Positions 9,008 to 16,322 of a DNA stretch of 35,845 nucleotides are shown here, in pieces. The position numbers and the translations under genes were made by a program. The stretch is from assembly GCA_018816525.1 (NCBI GenBank), contig JAHIVV010000021.1, forward strand, positions 1 through 35,845, given 5' to 3'. A model generated the notes under the pieces. It was not told the DNA's origin. It ran no database searches and worked only from the letters and a program-made list of their open reading frames with translations. Positions within the stretch are counted from its first letter, which is position 1, and each line of letters opens with the position of its first letter. The DNA is from Elusimicrobiota bacterium (GTDB lineage: Bacteria; Elusimicrobiota; Endomicrobiia; CG1-02-37-114; XYA2-FULL-39-19).

Positions 9008-9690
9008 ATATTCTCTTTAGCCCTGATTAGCAGGTGGCAGGCCCATAAATATGCGTACCAGGAATCTTTTACGGAATCTTTTAGGAATTCTAAAAATGAT
9101 ACCTGGAAAAAAACCGAAAACATTGCTGCTAAAATCAAACAATTGGAAACAAAAATCAATAATAACGAATAAATAACCCCATACTTTTCCAGGTCGCTCT
9201 GGCCCTGATTTATTGCAAAAACTGTAAGTGCAACATGAAAAGATATAGTGATTCCAAGTAAAAATTGGAAGTAGTGGTTTACATTATACACATTTTTGGT
9301 GCAAATGTTAAATAACGCGTAAAACAATATAAGCACTATTGAATATATCGGGATAAAATACGGAGCAAGCGCAATAAAAATGTTTATTTTTGTAAGCGAA
9401 ACACTTCCGGAGGATTTTTTTATTTTGAAAGTTTTTACCCTGGCACCGGTCAGCCATCCGGCGATTGCATGGGCAAATTCATGGCCAAAAACATAAATTC
9501 TAAGAGGCCTGAAAAAAATCAACTGCAAAAAAATGTAACTTATTGCGCCGCAGATAAAATACGTCCACGGCGACTCAATCCCTGAAAAGCTGTTAACCTT
9601 CAGGATCAGCCGGAAAAAATTATTGCCGATGCCATAACATACCGGTAAAAGCAGCAAGCTTAAAATAAACGTGAAAATATTGCCAAACAT
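8992..9690 (-). CDS. M50-like membrane metalloprotease-like protein (HExxH)
   Basis: A 232-residue, mostly hydrophobic protein with five or six predicted spans. Residues 70-74 are HEFAH inside a hydrophobic segment, preceded by a Gly and followed by AIAGWLTGARVKTFKI, the arrangement seen in intramembrane M50 zinc proteases and M50-like proteins. The third zinc ligand of true site-2 proteases (an LDG/NxxPxxxxDG motif) is not obvious, so catalytic activity is uncertain. The start is at 9690, with only a weak ribosome-binding sequence (GGAATAAA). A short open frame ends 7 bases upstream. The gene leads the cluster with the lipid-kinase-like protein and ABC exporter. Confidence 0.65.
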   Translation of the reverse strand: MFGNIFTFILSLLLLPVCYGIGNNFFRLILKVNSFSGIESPWTYFICGAISYIFLQLIFFRPLRIYVFGHEFAHAIAGWLTGARVKTFKIKKSSGSVSLTKINIFIALAPYFIPIYSIVLILFYALFNICTKNVYNVNHYFQFLLGITISFHVALTVFAINQGQSDLEKYGVIYSLLLIFVSNCLILAAMFSVFFQVSFLEFLKDSVKDSWYAYLWACHLLIRAKENIWTKL

Positions 9691-9697
9691 GAAGCTT

Positions 9698-9850
9698 TTA
9701 TTCCAGCATGTAATCTTCGACTTTTGTGTCTTTGCTTTCCATTTCTTTTCGCCAAAGTTCTTTTGCGGTTGGTAATTTTTGGCGGGCCATCTTAACCCAT
9801 TTGGATTCAGGCGGGCTGAACAATTCTATTACTGCCTGATACCATAGGCA
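9698..9850 (-). CDS. Short hypothetical reading frame without a clear start
   Basis: An open frame of about 50 codons ends 7 bases before the M50-like gene and reads like protein, rich in Lys, Glu and Trp (for example ELFSPPESKWVKMARQK, then TAKELWRKEMESKD), ending VEDYMLE. I find no ATG early in the frame; a TTG at 9823 would give 41 residues and an internal ATG would give 29. It begins just downstream of tRNA-Asp. It may be a real small gene translated from TTG, or the C-terminal remnant of a larger gene cut off at the tRNA. I do not recognise the family. Confidence 0.35.
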   Translation of the reverse strand, partial: CLWYQAVIELFSPPESKWVKMARQKLPTAKELWRKEMESKDTKVEDYMLE

Positions 9851-9861
9851 TGGTTTTAAAG

Positions 9862-9934
9862 CGGGGTGTACGGGAGTCGCACCCGTGATCTCCTGCGTGA
9901 CAGGCAGGCGTGTTGACTACTACACTAACACCCC
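9862..9934 (-). tRNA. tRNA-Asp (GTC)
   Basis: The 73-base minus-strand sequence folds as a complete cloverleaf: acceptor GGGGTGT/ACACCCC, D stem GTGT/ACAC, anticodon stem CCTGC/GCAGG with loop CTGTCAC (anticodon GUC, aspartate), 5-base variable region AGATC, T stem ACGGG/CCCGT, and discriminator G. CCA is not encoded. Two features are odd: the D loop reads AGTAGTCA, so position 18 is A and not G, and the T loop is TGCGACT, so position 55 is G and not T. All stems are perfect, which argues against a decayed copy. It has its own good promoter. Confidence 0.93.
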
Positions 9935-9953
9935 AAGAAACATTCAGCTAATG

Positions 9954-9982
9954 TTTATAGCAATACTTAAGGGTAAAGTCAA
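9954..9982 (-). promoter_or_regulatory. Promoter of tRNA-Asp
   Basis: TTGACT (9982-9977), a 17-base spacer, and TATAAA (9959-9954) on the minus strand place the transcription start about 10-15 bases before the mature tRNA 5' end. It probably also reads into the downstream M50-like/ABC exporter genes, since I see no terminator after the tRNA. Confidence 0.7.
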
Positions 9983-10010
9983 ATAGAGTCTAAAAATATG
10001 CCTGTAACGA

Positions 10011-10181
10011 TTAAACCACTTCCGACAATGTGCAGTATGAAAAGCAAAAAATAAATCCAATTAAAAAACGCAGGTAAGCCAGGCTTTTAGGATCAGCACA
10101 GGGTCCCTGCTGGAGTAATTTTGTTATGGTGGGTACCAGTCCCCAAAAAACACAGGCTAGGGCAACATAAAATAAACTCAT
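10011..10181 (-). pseudogene. Truncated EamA/DMT-family transporter (N-terminal fragment)
   Basis: Starting at the ATG at 10181, the frame encodes 56 residues beginning MSLFYVALACVFWGLVPTI, matching the first transmembrane segment of EamA drug/metabolite transporters (FWG-x-x-x-x-x-K pattern), then a second hydrophobic segment (YLRFLIGFIFCFSY), and stops. Intact EamA proteins have about 280-300 residues and ten spans, so roughly four-fifths is missing. The ATG overlaps the stop of the thiE fragment by one base (TGATG), showing that the two were once neighbours in an operon. The true frame begins at this ATG; a longer in-frame extension to 10265 only runs over the thiE tail in another frame. 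Confidence 0.7.
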
Positions 10182-10333
10182 CAGCTTCCTCTTAAAAACA
10201 ATTTTTGAAACTCTCTTATTTTGCTTTGCACATCTTCTGAACATACTACTGCTGAAATCGCACATAATCCGTCCGCACCGGCTTTTATTACTTCAGGAGC
10301 ATTTAAAAGGTTTATTCCCCCTATCGCAATAAA
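10181..10333 (-). pseudogene. C-terminal remnant of thiamine-phosphate synthase (ThiE)
   Basis: Reading the minus strand in the frame that stops at 10183-10181 gives about 50 residues beginning FIAIGGINLLNAPEVIKAGA and continuing DGLCAISAVVCSED. This is the conserved C-terminal phosphate-binding end of ThiE (family pattern AIGGIN-x-x-N-x-x-x-V-x-x-AGADG-x-A-V-I-S-A). Upstream the frame meets a stop (TAG) and no N-terminal or catalytic part of ThiE is found between here and argC. The intact enzyme is about 200-215 residues. It is a dead fragment, unless the rest was moved elsewhere. Confidence 0.75.
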
Positions 10334-10443
10334 AAGTAATAACCGTAGAATTTCACTGAATCCCTACCTTCTGTAAAGCGTCTACCAAATTTTTTCCAAG
10401 GTGATACTTTCTCTTTCCTCCCTCCGTTGGCATTACCCAGAGT
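10334..10443 (-). other. Non-coding or degenerate stretch between argC and the thiE fragment
   Basis: A 26-codon frame (10433-10353, beginning MPTEGGKRKYHLGK) is open here, but I cannot connect it to a family. I see no terminator hairpin after argC. It is most simply part of the decay zone that includes the thiE and EamA remnants. Confidence 0.3.
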
Positions 10444-11496
10444 TTACTGGAGGCCGGTTTTTTCATCTAATCCATACAGGAGGTTCATATTCTGCACAGC
10501 CTGGCCTGAAGCGCCCTTGACTAAATTATCTAAGGCTGACATAACTATGAGGATATTTTTACTCTCATAGAGTGCAAAACCAATATCACAGAAATTTGTG
10601 TTAGTAACGTTTATAGTCTGAGGTTCTTTGCCTTCACCCAGCACCCGGACAAAAGGTTCGTCCTTATAAAATGTTTTATACAGGCTGGCAATTTCAGTCA
10701 AAGATATTTTTCTTAATATTTCGAAATATAAAACCGAATACATTCCCCGCTCCTGAGGCACGACATGAGGCGTAAAAATGATTTTACACTCCTCAGGTTT
10801 TTCTGTTAAGAGTGATAGTTCCTGTTCCATTTCAGGTATATGGCGGTGTTTCCCGCCGGTTTTATATGCGAATGTGTTTGGAAGCCCCGCAGCCAGGTAT
10901 TTTTTTACAAATTCTCTGCCTGCCCCGGAATACCCGCTTTTTGAATCAATAATTATTGACGTTTTCTTAACGAGTTTGTTTTTTAAAAGGGGCATGCTTC
11001 CCAAAATTACTGATGTCGGATAACATCCCGGATTAGCGATTAGTTTAGCTTTTGAAATTTGTGTTTTGTAGAGTTCAGGCAGGCCATAAACTGCTTCCTT
11101 GAGCAGCTCAGGGCATGGATGTTCCAGTTCATAATATTTTTTGTAAGTAGCAGGATTTTTTAAACGGAAATCCGCGCTTAAGTCGATTACTTTCTTGCCG
11201 GCCTTTAAAACTTTTTTGGCGATTTGTGCAGAAGTGCCGTGCGGTAAAGCAAGAAAAACCACGTCAGTATTTTTAAGCTCAGATTCCTTCAAGTTATTGT
11301 CAATATCCAGGCTGGTGCAATCAATATCTGGAATATTTTTTAAATTTGAATATATTTCCGAAAGTTTTTTCTTCGGCTTGTCAAAACGGCTGCTTAAAAA
11401 TTTTATTTCAATACCTGGGTGTTGAAATAAAATTTTTATTAATTCTTCTCCGGCGTAGCCGGTAATGCCGATAATACCAACTTTAATCGCGTTCAT
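10444..11496 (-). CDS. argC: N-acetyl-gamma-glutamyl-phosphate reductase (ArgC)
   Basis: ArgC reduces N-acetylglutamyl phosphate to the semialdehyde with NADPH, the third step of arginine synthesis. The 350-residue protein has the N-terminal Rossmann motif GITGYAGEEL (residues 10-19), ALPHGTSA, the catalytic cysteine Cys158 in ANPGCYPTS, and the active-site histidine region KHRHIPEMEQEL around residue 217-219. The length matches the type-1 ArgC family. Its start lies inside the 3' end of rsmI, a 14-base overlap, so the two are coupled. No other arg gene is adjacent; a degenerate stretch follows instead of argJ or argB. Confidence 0.96.
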   Translation of the reverse strand: MNAIKVGIIGITGYAGEELIKILFQHPGIEIKFLSSRFDKPKKKLSEIYSNLKNIPDIDCTSLDIDNNLKESELKNTDVVFLALPHGTSAQIAKKVLKAGKKVIDLSADFRLKNPATYKKYYELEHPCPELLKEAVYGLPELYKTQISKAKLIANPGCYPTSVILGSMPLLKNKLVKKTSIIIDSKSGYSGAGREFVKKYLAAGLPNTFAYKTGGKHRHIPEMEQELSLLTEKPEECKIIFTPHVVPQERGMYSVLYFEILRKISLTEIASLYKTFYKDEPFVRVLGEGKEPQTINVTNTNFCDIGFALYESKNILIVMSALDNLVKGASGQAVQNMNLLYGLDEKTGLQ

Positions 11497-12193
11497 TTTC
11501 TTTGCCTTTATTTTTGGGGTTTATTAAAGCCACTATTTCACCTTTAATTTCTTTTCTTTGCGAAATGTCATCGTAAACTTCGGATAAAGTTCCTCTTATT
11601 ATTTCCTCGAATTTCTTTGTCAGTTCTCTTGCAATAACGCACCGGGTATTTTCCGCTTCCGCGAAGATTTCTTTGCATAACCTGATAGTTTTTACAATTC
11701 TGAAGGGCGATTCATAAAATATTATGGTTTTTTCTAATTCTGCCGCTTTCTTGAGTGCTTTTTTTATCTTGCCGGGTTTCCTTTGCAAAAAGCCCAAGAA
11801 TATAAATCCATTTGCAGGCAAGCCGGAACAAACAAGAGCTGAAATTAATGCTGAGGGGCCAGGGATGCTTTCAACAGTTATGTTATTTTTCAGCGCTTCT
11901 CTTACAAGTTCTTCGCCCGGATCAGAAATCCCCGGAGTCCCGCCGTCAGTAACATAGGCAACATTTTTCCCGGAAAGCAAATTTTCAATTAAGAAATCAG
12001 TCTTGGAGTTTTGGCTGTATGAATGGTAACTGACAAGTTCTTTTGATATAGCATAATGGTTCAGTAAAATTTTTGTCCTTCGGGTATCTTCACAAGCTAT
12101 AAGGTCAACTTCTTTTAAGGTTCTAATGGCGCGTAAAGTGATGTCTTCAAGGTTTCCAATCGGTGTGGCAACCAGGTAAAGGACCGCGGTCAT
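11483..12193 (-). CDS. rsmI: 16S rRNA (cytidine(1402)-2'-O)-methyltransferase (RsmI)
   Basis: RsmI uses S-adenosylmethionine to 2'-O-methylate C1402 in the decoding centre of 16S rRNA. The 236-residue protein has the tetrapyrrole-methylase-fold signatures VATPIGNLEDIT near the N terminus, ACEDTRRTKILLNHY, and YVTDGGTPGISDPGEEL in the middle; these are diagnostic of RsmI. It is somewhat shorter than the about 280 residues of E. coli RsmI, lacking part of the C-terminal extension. Its start overlaps by ATGA the stop of a decayed HD-GYP fragment, and its 3' end overlaps argC by 14 bases. Confidence 0.96.
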   Translation of the reverse strand: MTAVLYLVATPIGNLEDITLRAIRTLKEVDLIACEDTRRTKILLNHYAISKELVSYHSYSQNSKTDFLIENLLSGKNVAYVTDGGTPGISDPGEELVREALKNNITVESIPGPSALISALVCSGLPANGFIFLGFLQRKPGKIKKALKKAAELEKTIIFYESPFRIVKTIRLCKEIFAEAENTRCVIARELTKKFEEIIRGTLSEVYDDISQRKEIKGEIVALINPKNKGKENERD

Positions 12194-12312
12194 TTGTTTT
12201 TGTTCTCTTCATGTGTCAACGTTTTTAAAAAGGCTTCAACCACTTTTGGGTCGAGCTAAGTTCCTTCACACCTTTCTTGCCAGGTAAGATTGAAGTTTTT
12301 GTTTTGTCCGGT
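12190..12312 (-). pseudogene. C-terminal remnant of an HD-GYP-type protein with an in-frame TAG
   Basis: The frame ending at 12190 reads LTWQERCEGT, then TAG (12258-12256), then LDPKVVEAFLKTLTHEE and a short tail. This matches the end of HD-GYP domains, where the pattern is GTQ(F/L)DP-x-VVEAFL. The glutamine position is occupied by TAG, one base from CAG. Upstream the frame closes at another TAG (12315-12313), and none of the HD or GYP catalytic residues are found nearby. HD-GYP proteins hydrolyse cyclic di-GMP, but this copy cannot. It still overlaps the rsmI start, showing it once preceded rsmI in an operon. Confidence 0.6.
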
Positions 12313-12336
12313 CTAATTCCACATTTACCCTCTTTC

Positions 12337-13047
12337 CTAATAAAGTATCAATCTGGACAATAAACCGATTAATATAGAAAGTGAAACACTTGAAATAATG
12401 TTTATTTTACTAAAATCGTGAGTTGGTTTATATAAAAATACGCGGGCTAATAAAACAACAATTACCATCATCCAAAAGCGTCCGGGCAGCAGAAAACACC
12501 CGAATATTGTTAGCCTTTCTAGCATAAGGTGATACTTGCCTTTTAGCCCTGTTGCAATATGTTCCGGTCCGTAAATGAGCTGTTCTATATAGTAAATGAA
12601 AATAGAACTAAAGTGGGTAACCAGAATAAGCAATATTGCGATTACAACCCAATGCTCAGAAATGGAAAATGATGTATCTATCGGAGAAAACAAAAATATC
12701 AGGATAATGTGAATGAACTGGTCCCAAATAAAAAATAGGAGGTTGTCAGAAGATCCCCCTTCTTTTATACTCCAAATACGGTAATAGTCTTCACCGAAAT
12801 GGATAATGAAAATAAGCATTACGCATAGCCATCCGGGCAGCTTCCACCAGACATCAAACAAGTAGTGCGTTGTAAGGCCTGAAAAGTTATCTGAGAATAC
12901 ACATAACACCATTGATAGAAGTAAAAATATACCTGAATGAGCTAGGGCCCCGAAAATGCTTTCTCTTTTCCATTTTGCAATGAAATTGGTCTGCAGAGTG
13001 AAATCAGTTAAAAAATGCGCCAATAAAAGACGCCAAAAAATTATCAT
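12337..13047 (-). CDS. DUF3307-family membrane protein
   Basis: A 236-residue protein with about seven hydrophobic segments. The N terminus carries the DUF3307 hallmark LLAHFLTDFTLQTNFIAKWK, followed by LAHSGIFLLLS, IHFGEDYYRI, and FFIWDQFIHIILIFL, where the family has a conserved D-Q-x-x-H. Conserved His, Asp and Gln residues within membrane segments suggest a functional site in the bilayer, but no biochemical role is established for the family. The ATG overlaps the stop of the CHASE2 adenylate cyclase by 4 bases (ATGA), so the two should be made together. I infer it may be a partner or target of cyclic-nucleotide signalling; this is not shown. Confidence 0.75.
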   Translation of the reverse strand: MIIFWRLLLAHFLTDFTLQTNFIAKWKRESIFGALAHSGIFLLLSMVLCVFSDNFSGLTTHYLFDVWWKLPGWLCVMLIFIIHFGEDYYRIWSIKEGGSSDNLLFFIWDQFIHIILIFLFSPIDTSFSISEHWVVIAILLILVTHFSSIFIYYIEQLIYGPEHIATGLKGKYHLMLERLTIFGCFLLPGRFWMMVIVVLLARVFLYKPTHDFSKINIISSVSLSILIGLLSRLILY

Positions 13048-14834
13048 GAGAGTTTCCTTTTCACATCGTAAATGTTGACTGGTTTTGTCTTGCCTTTAAC
13101 CTTGACTTCACCCAAATGGGTTGCATCGATTTTGTCTTTGACTATTTCATAAGTGAATTCGGAAATTATCATTTTAGTATTATACTGCCTGGTTAATGAT
13201 TCAATCCTGGCGCCCAGGTTTACATTATCACCGATTACCGTATAATCCATCCTTTGAAAGGACCCCATGTTTCCTACGATCATTTCTCCGGAATTTATGC
13301 CTATGCCTATGTCAATAATGGGTTTGCCTTCCTGTTTCCATTTTTCCTGCAACTGGTTAAGTTTGTCAAGCATGTCAAAGGAACAGTTAATGGCCATCAT
13401 TGCATGGTCTTCCTGCTGCAACGGCGAATTCCAGAATGCCATTATTTCATCCCCTACAAATTTATCCAGGGTTCCTTCATATTTAAAAACTATTTCTGTC
13501 ATGGCGCTTAGATATTCATTTAAAATACTTACTACTTCTTCAGGAGGGTATTTCTCGGAAATAGTTGTGAACCCTCTTATGTCGGAGAAAAATACGGTCA
13601 TAAATTTTTTTTCACCGCCAAGTTTTAATTTATCGGGGTTTTCAGCGAGTTCTTTTATTACCTGAGGGCTCATATAAGACGAAAAGGTTTTTTTAATCCA
13701 GCGTTTCTCCTTTTCTTCGGTTCTGAAGCGGTAGCCCATAATGCCTATATATGATGCAGTCATGCCTAATGCAGGTTTTAAAAAATCCAGGTGCAGGTTG
13801 AATTTTGAGAATAGAAGATAGGTGAAAATGAAGTATGCAATAAGGCTGAAAATATACAAAAACACACCGGTGACTGCTTTAATACGTATCACCAATTGGC
13901 TTATGAAAACGGTTAATAAAAGCGTGACAGCTATTACTATAAAAGCATGCACTTCACGGATGTAGTTATTGTTAATTACGTTGTCGATTACATTGGCGTG
14001 AAATTCTACGCCCGGGAAAATAGCTTCAAATGGGGTAGTGAAATGGTCAAAAGCTCCGGTTGAAAGAGAACCTATAAGCACAATTTTGTTTTTGATCCAT
14101 TCTTTTGGGAATTTGTTGTCATATATCAGGGAAAATGAATAGCGGGTATAGGTGTTTGCAGGGCCGTGATAATTCACTAGAAAAGCTTCGGGTATTTTGA
14201 GTTCTTCCGGTGTTTTACCCAAATATTTTGCACCCAGGTGCATGTCAAAAGAATAATAGGTATGATCTTCGAAGTTTCTTTTGAGGGCCGCCAGCCTTAA
14301 TACACCGTCCGAGAGGTTAGGGTAAGCATTAGTAAAACCTGTTGCGATAAAAGATTTTCTAAACGTTTTATTCGGCAGGGTCAATACTTCTTTAGTCGTT
14401 TCCCTGTAAACTATTTTACCGTCGATTGTTTCTACGATGTTCTCCGGTATTTGATCAAAAACAGTTGCGCCTACAACGCATTTGGAATAGGCCAGGGCTT
14501 GATTAAGGGCGGTGTCCTGGCTCTTATCCTGGCTTGATTCGATAAAAAGGATATCAGCCCCTATAACTTTGGCTCCTGCACTTTTTAAATACTTAACGCC
14601 TTGCGAGATAATACTTCTTGGCCAGGGCCACCTGCCGAACATCGCAGATGAATCGTCATCAATCCCTATAATAACAATATTTTTTGAAACATCGTTTGCT
14701 CCTCTGACTTTAAACTTGTAGTCAAAAAATTTGTTTTCCCAAACGTCGGATGTTCCGGTCCACCATAAAAGAAATACGATTAAAATAGCAACTAAACTTA
14801 CTATCAATCCCAGTATGGTGTGGTTTTTTTTCAT
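13044..14834 (-). CDS. CHASE2-domain class III adenylate cyclase
   Basis: A 596-residue membrane-bound cyclase. A first transmembrane segment (about 9-26) is followed by an extracytoplasmic CHASE2 sensor domain (about 30-290, with the family motifs VIIGIDDDSSAMFGRWPWPRS and VLIGSLSTGAFDHFTTPF), then three membrane spans (about 293-365) and a catalytic domain (about 405-596). Metal ligands Asp418 (FFSDIRGFT) and Asp462 (FVGDEIMAFW) are present. Lys458 and Thr532 (DYTVIGD) occupy the adenine-selecting positions, and Asn539 and Arg543 (NVNLGARIES) the transition-state positions, so it should make cAMP from ATP. It is coupled to the DUF3307 gene by a 4-base overlap. A promoter at 15019-15047 gives it a leader of about 175 bases. 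Confidence 0.93.
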   Translation of the reverse strand: MKKNHTILGLIVSLVAILIVFLLWWTGTSDVWENKFFDYKFKVRGANDVSKNIVIIGIDDDSSAMFGRWPWPRSIISQGVKYLKSAGAKVIGADILFIESSQDKSQDTALNQALAYSKCVVGATVFDQIPENIVETIDGKIVYRETTKEVLTLPNKTFRKSFIATGFTNAYPNLSDGVLRLAALKRNFEDHTYYSFDMHLGAKYLGKTPEELKIPEAFLVNYHGPANTYTRYSFSLIYDNKFPKEWIKNKIVLIGSLSTGAFDHFTTPFEAIFPGVEFHANVIDNVINNNYIREVHAFIVIAVTLLLTVFISQLVIRIKAVTGVFLYIFSLIAYFIFTYLLFSKFNLHLDFLKPALGMTASYIGIMGYRFRTEEKEKRWIKKTFSSYMSPQVIKELAENPDKLKLGGEKKFMTVFFSDIRGFTTISEKYPPEEVVSILNEYLSAMTEIVFKYEGTLDKFVGDEIMAFWNSPLQQEDHAMMAINCSFDMLDKLNQLQEKWKQEGKPIIDIGIGINSGEMIVGNMGSFQRMDYTVIGDNVNLGARIESLTRQYNTKMIISEFTYEIVKDKIDATHLGEVKVKGKTKPVNIYDVKRKLS

Positions 14835-15018
14835 TTCCTTTTCCTTCTCCTATTTTCCTACGAATTTTGTTTTTCTGTTCAGGTTTATTGAATAACTCCG
14901 AATTCCATTTTGGTTATTTCCTGATATTAACGACATTGCATAGTTTGTTGAATAGTTTTTTGTGAGGTCGTTTAATAGTAAATACAAAAATAGTAACAAG
15001 TATAGTACGAAGCATTTA

Positions 15019-15047
15019 ATTATATTAAATCGGTTTTCCCTGGTCAA
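15019..15047 (-). promoter_or_regulatory. Promoter for the adenylate cyclase-DUF3307 pair
   Basis: TTGACC (15047-15042), a 17-base spacer and a perfect TATAAT (15024-15019) lie at the very end of hisS on the minus strand. The transcript would start near 15011, leaving a leader of about 175 bases before the cyclase start. The 190 bases between hisS and the cyclase otherwise hold no gene or clear hairpin that I can see. Confidence 0.65.
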
Positions 15048-16311
15048 TGTGACTTTTGTCACAGATGTTTACTAATTTTTGAATAACCTCTTTTTGTTTC
15101 AATGTTTCCTGTGTTTTTGCGGCCATATCTTTTATGGTCGCAGAACCGGTTTGTGTTTCAGTTTCTCCTAAAATAAGAACATACCTTGAGCCTGATGAAT
15201 CAGCCAGGCGCATCTGCGCCTTAAAGCTTTTGCCGGGGTAGGGCCCTACAGCCGGGATTTTTTGTGTATTTAACTGCTGAAGCAGCGCGAAGGAATTCTT
15301 TATTACACTTTCATTTTGTTGGGTTACTAAAAATACAGGACATATTTTTGGGGTTGAAATGTTAATTGTTTTAAGCAGGTCAACGGTTCTGTCTACCCCT
15401 ATGGCAAAACCTATGGCAGGCGTTTCTTCTCCCCCGATGAGTTTTATCAGGCGGTCATACCTGCCGCCTGCGCAAATTGCGTCAGTTCCTTCAACTTTCA
15501 CTTCAAAAACTGTCCTTGTGTAGTAATCAAGGCCGCGGACAATATAAGGGTTAATGGAGAATTTTACGCTTGCTTCATTGAGTAAATCCTGTAGAAGCCC
15601 GAAATGAGAGGCGCAATCGGTACAAAGAGCTTTATTGATAGTAGGAACCTTGCCTTCAATAAAAAGGTTCTTATCTATTTTACAGTCAAGTGTTCTTAAA
15701 GGGTTTTTTTCCAGGCGGACCTTGCAGTCTTCACAGAGTTTTTCTTTGTTTTTATTCAGGAAGTCTATGAGATTATCGCGGTATTTTGGCCGGCATTCTT
15801 CGCAGCCGATAGAGTTTATTTCTATAAGCAGGTTGTTTATGCCAAGCGAAAAATAAATGTCTCTTGTAAGCAATATCAGCTCTGCATCGGCTGTTGGATG
15901 GGCATTACCGAAATATTCACAGCCGAACTGAAAAAATTCCCTGCGCCTGCCGCCTTGCGGCCTTTCATACCTGAACATCGGCCCCGTGTAGTAAAACTTA
16001 CTTACGGGAAAAGCGGAATTAAGGTCATTTTCAAGGAAAGCCCTGACTACTCCAGGGGTGCCTTCCGGGCGCAATGCAAGAATACGTTCCTTTTTATCTT
16101 TAAAAGTGTACATTTCTTTTTCAACTATATCGGTTGTTTCCCCGGTTGTATGAATAAACAGGCCTGCTTCTTCAAAAGTAGGAATCCTGATTTCATTGAA
16201 GCCTCTTTCATTCATTATACCTCTGGCAGTATTTTCAACCTTTTGGTATAAGGCCAGGTTGTCTGGCAAGATGTCGTAGGTTCCGCGCACTCTATGGTAT
16301 TTCGATTTCAT
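15025..16311 (-). CDS. hisS: Histidyl-tRNA synthetase (HisS)
   Basis: HisS charges tRNA-His with histidine. The 428-residue class II synthetase begins with RGTYDILPDN, and shows TFEEAGLFIHTTGE, LRPEGTPGVVRA, the motif 2 block RYERPQGGRRREFFQFGCE, the histidine-binding motifs LVRGLDYYTRTVFE and AICAGGRYDRLI, and motif 3 GFAIGVDRTVDLL, followed by an anticodon-binding domain. It is a full-length synthetase rather than a HisZ paralogue, because the histidine-specific motifs and the C-terminal domain are both intact. It follows the histidine kinase gene by 11 bases, and its 3' end carries the promoter for the cyclase. Confidence 0.97.
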   Translation of the reverse strand: MKSKYHRVRGTYDILPDNLALYQKVENTARGIMNERGFNEIRIPTFEEAGLFIHTTGETTDIVEKEMYTFKDKKERILALRPEGTPGVVRAFLENDLNSAFPVSKFYYTGPMFRYERPQGGRRREFFQFGCEYFGNAHPTADAELILLTRDIYFSLGINNLLIEINSIGCEECRPKYRDNLIDFLNKNKEKLCEDCKVRLEKNPLRTLDCKIDKNLFIEGKVPTINKALCTDCASHFGLLQDLLNEASVKFSINPYIVRGLDYYTRTVFEVKVEGTDAICAGGRYDRLIKLIGGEETPAIGFAIGVDRTVDLLKTINISTPKICPVFLVTQQNESVIKNSFALLQQLNTQKIPAVGPYPGKSFKAQMRLADSSGSRYVLILGETETQTGSATIKDMAAKTQETLKQKEVIQKLVNICDKSHIDQGKPI

Positions 16312-16322
16312 ATTTTTCCTTG

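Noticed and set aside
10011-10265. 84-residue product beginning MCDFSSSMF
   Set aside because: The first 28 codons run out of frame over the thiE tail; EamA similarity starts exactly at the ATG at 10181.
14850-15062. 70-codon minus-strand frame with a hydrophobic stretch between hisS and the cyclase
   Set aside because: Its start lies 38 bases inside hisS and upstream of the predicted transcription start; composition is A/T-driven and there is no ribosome-binding site.
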